Of a stretch of 39,663 bases of DNA, positions 1-8,928 are shown piece by piece. The notes beneath the pieces were generated by a model. The model ran no database searches, was not told the DNA's origin, and worked only from the letters and a program-made list of their open reading frames with translations. Both the position numbers and the translations under genes were made by a program. This DNA is from Clostridium sp. (GTDB lineage: Bacteria > Bacillota > Clostridia > Lachnospirales > Lachnospiraceae). The DNA is taken from contig JAISOV010000050.1 in NCBI GenBank assembly GCA_031275405.1, positions 1 to 39,663 on the forward strand, in the 5' to 3' direction. Positions within the stretch are counted from its first letter, which is position 1; the number at the start of each line of letters is the position of its first letter.

Positions 1-73
1 CCTGCAAGCAGGCGCAAAACGGACTGCACGGAACTCAGGCCGCTTTGCGGCGCTTGGCTCGCTGCTTACACGT

Positions 74-82
74 AGTATACCA
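74..82 (-). promoter_or_regulatory. Extended -10 promoter element at left edge
   Basis: Read on the minus strand this is TGGTATACT, an extended -10 box, lying just after the stop codon of the lipoprotein gene and pointing out of the window. No good -35 is visible, which extended -10 promoters can tolerate. The same TATGGTAT core and a similar downstream GTAAGCA stretch occur at 4455-4463. It would serve a gene left of the window. Confidence 0.3.
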
Positions 83-87
83 TACCC

Positions 88-1413
88 CTATTCGCTTGTC
101 ATCCAAAAAGTCAAGGAAAGCTGTTTCTCGTTCTGGGCATAGGACACCGCCCCGCCCGAGCCGTCCAGATAGTCGAAGATCTTCTGGTTCGTGATCAGTT
201 CCTTGAGCATATCCAGATAGACGAGGATGTCCGCGCATTTCAAGGTAATGTCCTCCCGCTCCTGCGCCGCGAACGCGCCGAAAGCCCGCCCGAGCTGTTC
301 CTCGTCATAAGAAGTAAAATAAACTCCCTCCCGCACATAATAATTGGCTTCCAGCGCCACGCACTGCGGCATAGCGACCACGCTGCCCAAGATATGGGTA
401 CGAAGCAGCTGCGCCGTCGTCACGCAAAGGTAGTCATAATTGATCTCCGGCGGCTTGGGTGAGGCGGCCGCTTCGGCGCTTTCCTCCATCTGATAGGAGG
501 CGTCCCCCCAGGTGGTGTCCACATAATAATAGCTGCCGTCCACCTTCACCAGGTTCCAGGCGTGTCCTTCCCCGGTGTTCACCGTTCCCATCACCATCGT
601 GCATTCCATCCCCAGGCGGTTGAGCAGATACTGGGTCGCCTTGGCATAGCCCTGACAGACCGACTCTCCGCCCACGAACACAGAGTAGATGTTCTGGTTG
701 TCCGCCGCGTCCAGCCGGTATTCCGTATTCCGGATCAAGGTCTCATACACATATCTTACCTTGTCATAGTCCGTATCCTCCGGGCGGATCCCCTCCAGAA
801 GCGCCGCCACCGCAGACTCCATCCGCTTTTCCCGTGCTTTCGCTTCCCCCATGCCCAAAGAATAAGCGCCGGAAAACTCGATCTTGACCACCTCTTCCCC
901 ACGGGTGAATTTGGTAAACGTGTAGCCCTCCACGTAAAAATATTCCGGATGGTCGTTCAGCACACACTGGAAGATCAGGTCGATGCCCGCAGCATCCAGA
1001 CCCGCTTCCAGTCCCAGCGCCGACAGTTCCTTCTTTTCTCCCATGGTTCCCAAAGTCTCGCTGATGTCGTCATACCAGAGCCGCTGCGTCTCGTTCAAGC
1101 TGTCGCGGGCAAAAGTATCCGCCGACGGATTCGTAAAGGAATAGGCTTCCTGCGGCTGGACGCGGAGACCCGCTTCGGTCTCTCCCGAAACGGGAGGGAT
1201 TTCCCCCGCCTGTGTTTCCCGCCCGGTCTCTTCTCCGGAAACCGGCTCTGCCGATGTGGCCGCTTCGGTCTCTTCCGGCGCCGTCACGGACGGCAGGGAG
1301 AACAGGTCGCCCGCGCCCTCCGTTACCGAGGCGCAGGCGCTCAGCGGCAGGAAAAGGACAAGCAGCCAGCCGCAGAGGATCCGCTTTGCTCTGTTTTTTT
1401 CAAAAAGATCCAT
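88..1413 (-). CDS. Transglutaminase-like domain lipoprotein
   Basis: Predicted extracytoplasmic lipoprotein of 441 residues. A basic N-terminus and hydrophobic stretch end in a lipobox (LSAC, about residues 24-27), so the protein should be lipid-anchored to the outer face of the membrane. After a Glu/Thr-rich linker, the C-terminal half carries a transglutaminase/protease-like fold with the expected triad: Cys253 in GESVCQGYA, His284 in EGHAWN and Asp299 in VDTTWGD. In Clostridia such proteins are thought to act on cell-wall or surface proteins, but no substrate can be inferred here. A ribosome site (AAGGGCGG) lies 8 nt before the ATG. It follows prfC by 29 nt and may be co-transcribed with it. 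Confidence 0.85.
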   Translation of the reverse strand: MDLFEKNRAKRILCGWLLVLFLPLSACASVTEGAGDLFSLPSVTAPEETEAATSAEPVSGEETGRETQAGEIPPVSGETEAGLRVQPQEAYSFTNPSADTFARDSLNETQRLWYDDISETLGTMGEKKELSALGLEAGLDAAGIDLIFQCVLNDHPEYFYVEGYTFTKFTRGEEVVKIEFSGAYSLGMGEAKAREKRMESAVAALLEGIRPEDTDYDKVRYVYETLIRNTEYRLDAADNQNIYSVFVGGESVCQGYAKATQYLLNRLGMECTMVMGTVNTGEGHAWNLVKVDGSYYYVDTTWGDASYQMEESAEAAASPKPPEINYDYLCVTTAQLLRTHILGSVVAMPQCVALEANYYVREGVYFTSYDEEQLGRAFGAFAAQEREDITLKCADILVYLDMLKELITNQKIFDYLDGSGGAVSYAQNEKQLSLTFWMTSE

Positions 1414-1442
1414 AGTCTGAACCGCCCTTTCCCGCAGCCTGC

Positions 1443-3053
1443 CTAGTTTTGTCCGAACTCCGTCAAGACCAGCCCTTTGTTACGGTCCTGCGTCATTTTG
1501 ATGCTCCACGCGTTGACGAACAGCAGCAGGGGGTTCCCCCTCCGATCCTTGACTTTCTTCATGTCCGAGGTTCCCGCCAGCTTGTCCAGATCCACTTCGT
1601 CCTTGTTCTCAATCCAGCGGATATGCTCATAAGGCAGGCTCTCCATGCGGATCTCGACATGGTATTCCTTTTCCAGGCGGTATTTCAGCACATCGAACTG
1701 CAGAACCCCCACCACGCCGACGATGATCTCCTCCATGCCGGTATGGAATTCCTGGAAAATCTGGATCGCGCCCTCCTGGGCAAGCTGCTCGACCCCTTTC
1801 ACAAACTGCTTGCGCTTCATGGTGTCCGTCTGGCGCACCCGTGAAAAATGCTCCGGCGCAAAGGTGGGGATCCCCTCGTACCTCAGGTTCTCTTTCGGGG
1901 CGCAGACGGTATCGCCGATGGAAAAAATCCCCGGATCGAATACGCCGATAATATCCCCCGCATAGGCCTCGCTCAAGATCCTGCGCTCGTCCGCCATCAG
2001 CTGCTGGGGCTGGGAAAGACGCAGGACTCTGTTCCCCTGGACATGGCGTACCTCTTTCCCGGCGTCGAACCTGCCGGAGCAGATCCGCAGGAAGGCGATC
2101 CGGTCGCGGTGGGCTTTGTTCATGTTCGCCTGGATCTTGAACACAAAAGCGCTGAAATCATTTTCGGCAGGCTCCAGCAGACCCACGTCGGCTTTCCTAG
2201 GCAGGGGCGGCGCCGCCATTTCCAGAAAACTGCGCAAGAAAATCTCCACTCCGAAGTTGGTCAGAGCAGAGCCGAAAAAGACGGGCGTCAGGTTTCCCCT
2301 GCGGACTTCCTCCAGGTCAAGAGAAGCCCCCGCGCCGTCCAGCAGCTCGATTTCCTCCAAAAGCCTCTCCGCCGCCGCTTCCCCCAGGATCCGGCCAAGA
2401 GTCTGTGTGTCCGAAACGGGAAACTCTTCCGACTCCCCTTCCCTGGTTCCCTTTTCGGTGCCGGAATAAGTGACCACTCCCCGCTTCCCCCGGTCATAGA
2501 CTCCTTTGAACTCTTTGCCGGAACCGATGGGCCAGTTGACAGGACAGGTGGCGATCCCCAGCTCTTTCTCGATTTCATCCACCAGCTGGAACGTGTCGTT
2601 GGCGTCCCGGTCCATTTTGTTGATAAAAGTGAAGATAGGGATCCTGCGCATGACGCAGACTTTGAACAGCTTCCTGGTCTGGGCTTCCACGCCTTTGGAC
2701 GCGTCGATGACCATGACCGCCGAGTCCGCCGCCATCAGCGTCCGATAGGTATCCTCGGAGAAATCCTGGTGGCCGGGCGTGTCCAAGATATTGACGCATT
2801 TCCCGCCATATTCAAACTGTAAGACGGAAGAAGTCACGGAAATCCCTCTTTCTTTTTCAATCTCCATCCAGTCTGACACGGCGTGCCGGGCAGTCGCCTT
2901 CCCCTTGACGCTCCCGGCCAGGTTAATGGCGCCGCCGTAGAGCAGGAATTTTTCCGTCAGCGTGGTCTTCCCCGCATCCGGATGGGAAATAATGGCGAAG
3001 GTTCGCCGCCGGCCGATTTCTTCCGCAATGTGTTCCTCCATGTATCTTAGCAT
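1443..3053 (-). CDS. prfC: Peptide chain release factor 3
   Basis: GTPase that recycles RF1 and RF2 from the ribosome after termination; cytoplasmic. The translated protein has the translational-GTPase signatures in order: P-loop SHPDAGKTT near residues 23-31, switch region GISVTSS, DTPGHQDF and NKMD, followed by beta-barrel and C-terminal domains. Length (536 residues) is normal for PrfC. Two starts are possible, the ATG at 3053 and the ATG at 3041 (MEEHIAEE); the purine-rich GGGAAAGGA abuts the first one, so the second is a real alternative. It lies 46 nt after deoB on the same strand, with no terminator seen between. Confidence 0.95.
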   Translation of the reverse strand: MLRYMEEHIAEEIGRRRTFAIISHPDAGKTTLTEKFLLYGGAINLAGSVKGKATARHAVSDWMEIEKERGISVTSSVLQFEYGGKCVNILDTPGHQDFSEDTYRTLMAADSAVMVIDASKGVEAQTRKLFKVCVMRRIPIFTFINKMDRDANDTFQLVDEIEKELGIATCPVNWPIGSGKEFKGVYDRGKRGVVTYSGTEKGTREGESEEFPVSDTQTLGRILGEAAAERLLEEIELLDGAGASLDLEEVRRGNLTPVFFGSALTNFGVEIFLRSFLEMAAPPLPRKADVGLLEPAENDFSAFVFKIQANMNKAHRDRIAFLRICSGRFDAGKEVRHVQGNRVLRLSQPQQLMADERRILSEAYAGDIIGVFDPGIFSIGDTVCAPKENLRYEGIPTFAPEHFSRVRQTDTMKRKQFVKGVEQLAQEGAIQIFQEFHTGMEEIIVGVVGVLQFDVLKYRLEKEYHVEIRMESLPYEHIRWIENKDEVDLDKLAGTSDMKKVKDRRGNPLLLFVNAWSIKMTQDRNKGLVLTEFGQN

Positions 3054-3099
3054 TCCTTTCCCGCTTGGGAACTGTCACGGCAGAAACCGGAGCAGTTCC

Positions 3100-4302
3100 T
3101 CATTCCAAAAAGCCGCAAGGCTCTCCCGCAAAACCGGGGGTAATCCCAAAGTATTGTAACACAGTCGCCCCTATGTCTGCAAATGTTTTGCGCGTTCCCA
3201 GATTGGCGGGAGCCAGATTTCCTCCGCACATCAGAAACGGAACATATTCCCGGCTGTGGTCGGTGGAAGCCTTGTATCCGGGGTCGCAGCCGTGATCCGC
3301 CGTGATCATCAGAAGATCCCCCGGCTTCATTTTTTCAAATAGCTCCGGAAGCTTTGCGTCAAAAAAGCCAAGCGCTTTTGCGTAGCCGTCCACGTCGTTG
3401 CGGTGTCCGTAGAGCATGTCAAAATCTACCAGATTCACGAAGCACAGCCCCTCAAACTCTTCCTCCAGATACTCCAGCGTCCGCCGGATACCGTCCGCGT
3501 TCCCCGCAGTGGATACGGAGCGGGTAAGCCCTTGTCCCGCAAAAATGTCATGGATCTTGCCCACGCCGATGACTTCCAGCCCCGCGTCCTTGAGCTGATC
3601 CAGCATAGTCGGCGCGGGCGGGAGCAGGGAAAAATCATGTCTTCTGGCCGTGCGGTAATATCCTCCGGCTTCCCCGGCAAAAGGCCTGGCAATCACCCTG
3701 CCCACGCCGTGTTTCCCGGTCAGGATGGCTCTGGCTACCCTACAGTACCGGTACAGTTCTTCCAAAGGGATCACGTCCTCGTGAGCGGCTATCTGAAACA
3801 CGCTGTCCGCCGAGGTATAGAGGATCGGTTTTCCGGTGTGTACGTGTTCCTCGCCGTAAACCCGGATGACTTCCGTTCCCGAGTAGGGGCGGTTGCACAG
3901 GATTTCCCTGCCGATTCCGGCGCAGAACGCGCCGACCACTTCCTCCGGGAATCCGTCCGGATAAGTGGGCAGCGGCTCTGCGGAGAAAATGCCCGCGATT
4001 TCCCAATGCCCTATGATGGTATCCTTGCCTTGGGATCTTTCCGCCATCCGGGCAACGACGGCGCCCGGCGGCGAACCGGCGGCTTCCCTATCCGGCGGCG
4101 GGCCGACGGCTCCCGCTCCCGGCAGTTCCCCCGCCACCCCGTCAATCCCAAACAGCCCCAGCTTCTTCATATTGGGCATATGAAAATACGGACTGAAGGA
4201 TACGCTTCTCAAGGTGTTCACATCCCCATCCCCGAAACGAAACGCATCCTCCATCGCCCCGATACCAAAACTGTCTAATACGATTAAAAAAACCCTCTTC
4301 AT
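3100..4302 (-). CDS. deoB: Phosphopentomutase
   Basis: Interconverts ribose-1-phosphate/deoxyribose-1-phosphate and the 5-phosphates in nucleoside catabolism. The 400-residue protein begins with the alkaline-phosphatase-superfamily metal motif LDSFGIGAMED and carries ADHGCDP near the C-terminus, plus HTGKPILYTSADSVFQIAAHE, all typical of DeoB. It acts just before deoxyribose-phosphate aldolase, whose gene deoC is also in this window at 26783-27436 but in a separate transcription unit. A candidate extended -10 promoter lies about 150 nt upstream. Confidence 0.95.
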   Translation of the reverse strand: MKRVFLIVLDSFGIGAMEDAFRFGDGDVNTLRSVSFSPYFHMPNMKKLGLFGIDGVAGELPGAGAVGPPPDREAAGSPPGAVVARMAERSQGKDTIIGHWEIAGIFSAEPLPTYPDGFPEEVVGAFCAGIGREILCNRPYSGTEVIRVYGEEHVHTGKPILYTSADSVFQIAAHEDVIPLEELYRYCRVARAILTGKHGVGRVIARPFAGEAGGYYRTARRHDFSLLPPAPTMLDQLKDAGLEVIGVGKIHDIFAGQGLTRSVSTAGNADGIRRTLEYLEEEFEGLCFVNLVDFDMLYGHRNDVDGYAKALGFFDAKLPELFEKMKPGDLLMITADHGCDPGYKASTDHSREYVPFLMCGGNLAPANLGTRKTFADIGATVLQYFGITPGFAGEPCGFLE

Positions 4303-4454
4303 GGCGGAAATCCTATCCTTTCGTATTTCGAGGCTGCTACCAGGCAGAATATCCCGCGAAGGAAGGAACGTGGCCGGCTGTCCCTGCCGAGCAGCAGCCT
4401 TTCGGGCCTGCCGGGCCGCAGCTTGCTTTTCCCCGGCTGGTTGCTTACCAGTAG

Positions 4455-4463
4455 ATCATACCA
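4455..4463 (-). promoter_or_regulatory. Extended -10 promoter before deoB
   Basis: On the minus strand this reads TGGTATGAT, an extended -10 element in the 184-nt gap between spoIIIAH and deoB. Just downstream is a small inverted repeat (CTGGT, AAGCA loop, ACCAG). The rest of the gap (4303-4450) is GC-rich and shows no gene. The start site would leave a leader of roughly 145 nt. Confidence 0.4.
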
Positions 4464-4486
4464 TAGTTTTATGTACCGCGCAGTAA

Positions 4487-5245
4487 TTATTCCAAGTTTA
4501 CGACCGTGCTGATGACAATATTTTCCGCGCCGACTTCGGTCTTTCTTTTTACAATGTCCTCGATCTGCGCCCGCTGCGCTTCCGTCAGCTCCGCCGCGTT
4601 TACCACTACGTCCACCTTATTGCCGTTGACGCTGACCACCACGTCCCGGAAACCTTTCGCTTCCAGCAGGATCTCCGCCGCGGACTCTTTTTCCGAGATT
4701 TCCGTCATCCTCACCATGCTGTCCACCGCTTCCTGCTTCTGGACATCCGTCAGCCCCTCGCTGTTGATCAGCTCCATCAAGGTTTCCTTGTTCCGCGCCC
4801 TGGTCTGCTCCTTGAGCAGTTTGGCTTCCGAAAGCACTTCCACGCCGTTGGTGGCGGTAAAGACGGCTTCCCCCGGTATCTCTCCCTCCTCCGGCTGCAC
4901 CTGTGCCGTCTGCATGTCGCTGTCCAGATAGTTCTCCGCCACTATGCTCGTATCTTCGTCCAGGCTTTCTATGTCCGACACGCCGCTTAACAGGTCTTCC
5001 GCAGACAGATCCAGAAGCCCGTCTTCCAGACTGTCAAATTCCTCCAGATTCATGTCCGACAGGCTGCCGCCGGATAAGTCGTCGGACGTCAGATTCTCCA
5101 TAATGGCTCCCGTCACGGTGTCCGTGTCGGCAGTCAGGTACTCTTCCTCCAGATCGGTTCCCGCAAACTGCAGATACCCCGCGATCGCGATCATAATCGC
5201 AAGCGCGGTAATCATAAGGTGATTTTTTTTGATCAAGTTTTTCAC
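4487..5245 (-). CDS. spoIIIAH: Stage III sporulation protein AH
   Basis: Mother-cell component of the SpoIIIAH-SpoIIQ channel that links mother cell and forespore during engulfment. It has a short cytoplasmic N-terminus, one membrane segment (about residues 8-24), an acidic linker, and a C-terminal YscJ/FliF-like ring-forming domain (residues about 150-250). A GTG start at 5245 is chosen because GGGAG lies 6 nt upstream and the resulting N-terminus (KNLIKKN) matches family members. The ATG at 5269 would add eight residues. It is the last gene of the spoIIIA operon. Confidence 0.93.
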   Translation of the reverse strand: MKNLIKKNHLMITALAIMIAIAGYLQFAGTDLEEEYLTADTDTVTGAIMENLTSDDLSGGSLSDMNLEEFDSLEDGLLDLSAEDLLSGVSDIESLDEDTSIVAENYLDSDMQTAQVQPEEGEIPGEAVFTATNGVEVLSEAKLLKEQTRARNKETLMELINSEGLTDVQKQEAVDSMVRMTEISEKESAAEILLEAKGFRDVVVSVNGNKVDVVVNAAELTEAQRAQIEDIVKRKTEVGAENIVISTVVNLE

Positions 5246-5336
5246 GGCATTCTCCCTTTTCCAGTGCAAAGAGGACTGATCTTTGCACTTTTCCTGTTTT
5301 CCTACTCCATTCTATGAAACACCGGAGGGATATATG

Positions 5337-6020
5337 CTACCGCGCGGTTTCCATTTTCAGCACTTTTACCTTGTTTGCCCCTATGCCAAACAGCGCCTGC
5401 ACCGCTTCCGTAATGCTTCTGTTGACCCCGGCGGTTCCGGCGCCCTGCGCCACCACGACCACCCCGCTCACTTTCGGCATGAGGGTCTTGACCACATAAG
5501 GCGCGGACTCGCCGCCTGTGGTGCGGTACACGGTTTCCTCCTGCCTGTCTTCCTGATAAACGTTCCGGCTTCCGCCCTCCGCGTCCGTTTCCTCCGTATG
5601 GGAGACGCTGCGGGGCGAATCCTTTTCCACCACCAGCTCTTCCGAAGACTGCAAAGTGATCATCACGTCCACCTTGCCGATCCCCGCCATATTCCCTAAA
5701 GTCTCCTTGAGCCGCTGTTCCAGATAAGCGTCATAGTCCTCGTTCCGGAAGGAGTTGTTCCCCTCTTCCGGCAAAGCTTCCCGGCCGGAAGAGGGCGGCG
5801 GATCCTGCTCCGGCGAGCCTCCGGATACCGAACCGCCGGGAGCCTTGGTCGGCAAAGCGATGATCAGGAGCAGGATCCCGGAGAGAATGAGGACAATGAA
5901 GTTGTCACGCCGAAACCATCTGCCGCTTCCTTTTTTTGCCCAGAAGCTCCGGAAGCTTTCCGGAAAAAGCTTTCCAAAAACTTTTTTCCGTGCCGAAGCC
6001 CTTTCTTCCTGTTCTCCCAT
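5337..6020 (-). CDS. spoIIIAG: Stage III sporulation protein AG
   Basis: Bitopic membrane protein that forms the large ring of the SpoIIIA channel. One membrane helix lies near residues 40-58 (FIVLILSGILLLII), followed by a Pro/Ser-rich linker and a ring-building motif domain ending in a region rich in Val. The start at 6020 (MGEQEE) gives 227 residues, close to the 229 of the B. subtilis protein, and has GGGAG about 5 nt upstream. The in-frame ATG at 6059 has its purine tract directly against the start codon and is less likely. The stop lies 91 nt before spoIIIAH. Confidence 0.9.
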   Translation of the reverse strand: MGEQEERASARKKVFGKLFPESFRSFWAKKGSGRWFRRDNFIVLILSGILLLIIALPTKAPGGSVSGGSPEQDPPPSSGREALPEEGNNSFRNEDYDAYLEQRLKETLGNMAGIGKVDVMITLQSSEELVVEKDSPRSVSHTEETDAEGGSRNVYQEDRQEETVYRTTGGESAPYVVKTLMPKVSGVVVVAQGAGTAGVNRSITEAVQALFGIGANKVKVLKMETAR

Positions 6021-6076
6021 CCCTGCTCCCATCTGCCCGCTAAAGGAAATCGTGAACATTCCTTCCGACTGCTCCG

Positions 6077-6517
6077 CTATTCGCCGATTTTTACCTCAAT
6101 CCTGCCGATCCGGCGAAGTTCCCGGCCGGTCTGTGCCGGCGCCTGCTCTTCCTGCCCCGGCGTTTTCTCTTCCTGTTCCCGCGCCTGCTCTTCCTGCTTT
6201 TCCCGCATGGCCAGGCCGACCTCTTCCAGAGTCATCCGGCCCAGGATCGCGTCCGAAGCCGCCGCCGCTTCCTTCGCCAGTTCCCCGCTGCGCGCAAACT
6301 GCTCCTGAAACCGCCGGATCCGGTCTTCCATGCTTTCTCCGTCTCCAAAGGAAAGCAGTCTGCCGAACGGCTGAAAGACCTGTATCAGAATCATCGTGCT
6401 GACCAGCATTTTCATGTATTTTTCATAAGCCTTGCTCGGACGGAAATGAAGCACGACCTGGGCGCAGATCATGAAAATGCCGATCCGGCAGACTGCCTGG
6501 AAAAAACTCTGTACCAT
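6077..6517 (-). CDS. spoIIIAF: Stage III sporulation protein AF
   Basis: Two N-terminal membrane helices (about residues 5-25 and 33-52) followed by a soluble domain with a Glu/Gln-rich coiled stretch, the usual SpoIIIAF plan. It is part of the mother-cell membrane complex of the SpoIIIA channel. The ATG follows the TAG of spoIIIAE directly, and GGGGGA lies 8 nt upstream inside the end of spoIIIAE, implying translational coupling. Confidence 0.9.
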   Translation of the reverse strand: MVQSFFQAVCRIGIFMICAQVVLHFRPSKAYEKYMKMLVSTMILIQVFQPFGRLLSFGDGESMEDRIRRFQEQFARSGELAKEAAAASDAILGRMTLEEVGLAMREKQEEQAREQEEKTPGQEEQAPAQTGRELRRIGRIEVKIGE

Positions 6518-7591
6518 CTAAGAAATCCCCCTGTTCGTAGCCGTGGCGACGATGGATATGACGATCAGGAACAGAAACAGCGCGGTGGCGGTGGCGCGAA
6601 ACAGCAGCATACTCCCCTCCCCCACCTTGTTCGTGCAGGAAGTGATCCTGCTGTCGCTGACCATACCCATGAACGCCGCCGCGACTTTCAGCAGGCAGGC
6701 TGTGCAGAAAATCTGCAACAGCGGCGCCGCGCACAGCACGATCAGCAGGATCAGCATGACGACCCCGATACTGTTTTTGACGACCATCGCCGACCCCGCC
6801 ACCAGTTTCACGACCCCTTCGGCGGCATCCCCTATGCCCGGTATGGCGGATAGGATTTTCCGGAAGGTCGCCGCCCTGACCGAATCGATCACCGGAGTGA
6901 TGAGTGCCTGAAAGACGCTGATTCCCGTCACCAGACCGATGGACAGCTTCAAGGCGCCGCAGATCCCTTTTTCCATCAGATCCATGACCAGACTTAATTT
7001 TTCTTCGATCCAGACGCCGTTCACCACCGCCAGCAGGATATAGCTGTATACCAGGGGCAGGACGGCGCCCGCCAGAAGCGATTCCACACCGAAGATCAGC
7101 AGGAGCAGCAGCTGATAATACGCGGTCACGGTAGTCGCTCCGGCGGCTGCTCCCACGGAAACCAGAAACGTCGGAACCAGCATTTTCATGAACAGCACGA
7201 GGCTCTCCAAGGTGGCGGCCGCCGTCTGTGCCGCCCGGGAAAAGCACTCCAGCAGGACTGCCGTCAGAAGCAGATACATGAAATAAAAACCTACGTCCGC
7301 GATCTGGTGCCTGTCAAAGATCTCTATGAAATGGGTCATAAGCGCCGACACGATCCCTAGGACGACCAGCCAGACCAGGATGTTCCTCATCCCCGTCAGC
7401 TGCGCGGCCGCTCCGCCCACGACGGGGCGAAGCAGTCCGGACAGGGCGGAAAGGATGTCGCCGCGCAGTACCTGTTCCAAGATCTCCTGCAAGGAAAAGG
7501 AAACTTCCGGAAACAGCCCATGCAGCTGCGCTTCCAGTTTGTTCAGCCCGTAATCCCGCCACATGGCTTCCATGTTCACCAGGTTTTCCAT
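6518..7591 (-). CDS. spoIIIAE: Stage III sporulation protein AE
   Basis: Polytopic membrane protein of the SpoIIIA channel with about seven to eight hydrophobic segments spread over residues 65-355. The 357-residue protein is shorter at the N-terminus than the B. subtilis protein (about 399) and shows no cleavable signal sequence before the first helix; the region before it is amphipathic and acidic. The start is supported by AAAGGGG seven nt upstream of the ATG. It lies 31 nt after spoIIIAD. Confidence 0.92.
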   Translation of the reverse strand: MENLVNMEAMWRDYGLNKLEAQLHGLFPEVSFSLQEILEQVLRGDILSALSGLLRPVVGGAAAQLTGMRNILVWLVVLGIVSALMTHFIEIFDRHQIADVGFYFMYLLLTAVLLECFSRAAQTAAATLESLVLFMKMLVPTFLVSVGAAAGATTVTAYYQLLLLLIFGVESLLAGAVLPLVYSYILLAVVNGVWIEEKLSLVMDLMEKGICGALKLSIGLVTGISVFQALITPVIDSVRAATFRKILSAIPGIGDAAEGVVKLVAGSAMVVKNSIGVVMLILLIVLCAAPLLQIFCTACLLKVAAAFMGMVSDSRITSCTNKVGEGSMLLFRATATALFLFLIVISIVATATNRGIS

Positions 7592-7622
7592 GGCACCCCT
7601 TTCCGCCGCGGACGGCGAGCCG

Positions 7623-8012
7623 TCAGCTCATAAACGACTGTAGCTGTTCGATGACCGCGAACAAAATCGGCAGCCCGGCAAACATCACGGACAGTTTGCC
7701 CAGGATTTCGATCTGCTCGGAAATCGTGCCATATCCGGCGTCCTTGCAGATCCCGGCGCTGAACTCGCAGATGTATGTGATCCCTATGACTTTCAGCAGG
7801 ACGGACAGATAGCTTTCCCCGGCGCCGAGGTAGGTTTTGAGCCGTTCAAACTGCCCTAAGACGGCTTCAAACTGCCGGAGCGCATACCCGAAAATGAGGA
7901 TTCCCACGGCGACGCCGATGTAGATCCCGTATTCTTTCTTCTCGGCTCTTAACTGGACGGCGACCAGGACCCCCGCCATGCCCAGTATCCCGACTTTGAC
8001 CACTTCTGTCAT
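7623..8012 (-). CDS. spoIIIAD: Stage III sporulation protein AD
   Basis: Small membrane protein of the SpoIIIA complex with four hydrophobic segments over 129 residues, close to the usual length of about 130. The start MTEVVKV at 8012 is preferred over the ATG at 8027 because GAAAGGGG sits 4-5 nt upstream of it and the N-terminus matches the family. SpoIIIAC and SpoIIIAD are paralogous; both are thought to form membrane parts of the channel. Confidence 0.9.
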   Translation of the reverse strand: MTEVVKVGILGMAGVLVAVQLRAEKKEYGIYIGVAVGILIFGYALRQFEAVLGQFERLKTYLGAGESYLSVLLKVIGITYICEFSAGICKDAGYGTISEQIEILGKLSVMFAGLPILFAVIEQLQSFMS

Positions 8013-8049
8013 GTTACCCCTTTCCAACCGGACTCCCCGTCTGAAAGAT

Positions 8050-8244
8050 TCATATCGCGAACAGATCCTGTATCGTCATGAACAGATCATAGATATAAGG
8101 TACGATCCATGTGAGAACGAGAATCAGGCCCGCCAGGCTGACCAGAAAGGACTGTTCTTCCCGTCCGCTGTGTTTCAGCACCTGGCTCAGGATCGTGACC
8201 AGAATGCCCACGGCGGCTATTTTGAAAATCAGACTTACTCCCAT
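8050..8244 (-). CDS. spoIIIAC: Stage III sporulation protein AC
   Basis: Sixty-four-residue protein with two membrane helices (residues about 4-20 and 32-50) separated by a short basic/acidic loop KHSGREEQ, the standard SpoIIIAC plan. It ends 37 nt before the spoIIIAD start. A GAGGT ribosome site precedes the ATG by about 6 nt. Confidence 0.93.
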   Translation of the reverse strand: MGVSLIFKIAAVGILVTILSQVLKHSGREEQSFLVSLAGLILVLTWIVPYIYDLFMTIQDLFAI

Positions 8245-8330
8245 GCTCTTACCTCACCCGCTTATCGCCCTGCCGCAGCCCGCTGATCCTCCGGCTCTGT
8301 CCGCTCCCAGCCTCATCCTGCCCGGCCTTC

Positions 8331-8380
8331 CGCGCCGGGATCTCCCGTCCTGCCCTGCCCGCCGCGCCGGGATCTCCCGC
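8331..8380. repeat. 32-nt direct repeat inside the spoIIIA operon
   Basis: The 165-nt spacer between spoIIIAB and spoIIIAC is unusually long for this operon. It contains two copies of CGCGCCGGGATCTCCCG, at 8331 and 8363, with a 32-nt period, plus further CCCGCC-rich sequence. No gene is seen in the spacer. Confidence 0.6.
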
Positions 8381-8409
8381 CCAGGCTGCCGCCCGGCCCG
8401 CCGCCATCC

Positions 8410-8928
8410 CTAGAGCAGGACGATGACCAGCAGCAGGCCGCCCATCGCCCCCAGCCCGAGCGCCATCCTGCTCTTTTCGCCGACTTCCCGCTCCAGTCCG
8501 GCAGCCAGGTCTTTCAGCAGATCCTGGTACTGCACGATGGAGGACAGCTGCATGTCGCCGTCTTCAAACCCGCTTTCGGCGGCAAACCGCAGGAACAGCT
8601 CCTTCTCCTTCTTCTGCGCCGGAACGGTCTTGAGGCATTCCTCCATGCGTCTTCGGAATACCTGTCCGAACTCTTCCCCGGTATTTTCGCGCATGGCGCG
8701 GTAGACGTCCAGGAACGCTCCGCGGTATGGTTCCTGGATCCGTTCTCCTATGCTTCTGCAGCATTCCGGCAGCGTCGCCTTGCTGTAACGGATCTCACTC
8801 ATCATCATTTCCATGATCCGGCTCATCATATGCAGCTGCCGGATCCTCAGCGCAAACTGCTGCCGGTACCAAAACCCCAGACCGAAACAGCCGGCTGTTA
8901 CCATCACGCTCCCCATGACACGCAGCAT
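8410..8928 (-). CDS. spoIIIAB: Stage III sporulation protein AB
   Basis: Membrane-anchored protein of 172 residues with a helix at each end (residues about 5-22 and 152-171) and a helical cytoplasmic domain between, as in other SpoIIIAB proteins, which resemble GspF-type assembly proteins. A strong ribosome site (GGGAGGGAGGAGG) lies just upstream of the ATG. The gene starts 134 nt before the stop of spoIIIAA, in another frame, so the two coding regions overlap far more than the usual few bases. Confidence 0.92.
   Translation of the reverse strand: MLRVMGSVMVTAGCFGLGFWYRQQFALRIRQLHMMSRIMEMMMSEIRYSKATLPECCRSIGERIQEPYRGAFLDVYRAMRENTGEEFGQVFRRRMEECLKTVPAQKKEKELFLRFAAESGFEDGDMQLSSIVQYQDLLKDLAAGLEREVGEKSRMALGLGAMGGLLLVIVLL

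Noticed and set aside
562-1446. Long plus-strand frame of 294 codons
   Set aside because: Antisense to the transglutaminase lipoprotein, no ribosome site, no recognisable domain; shadow of a GC-rich gene.
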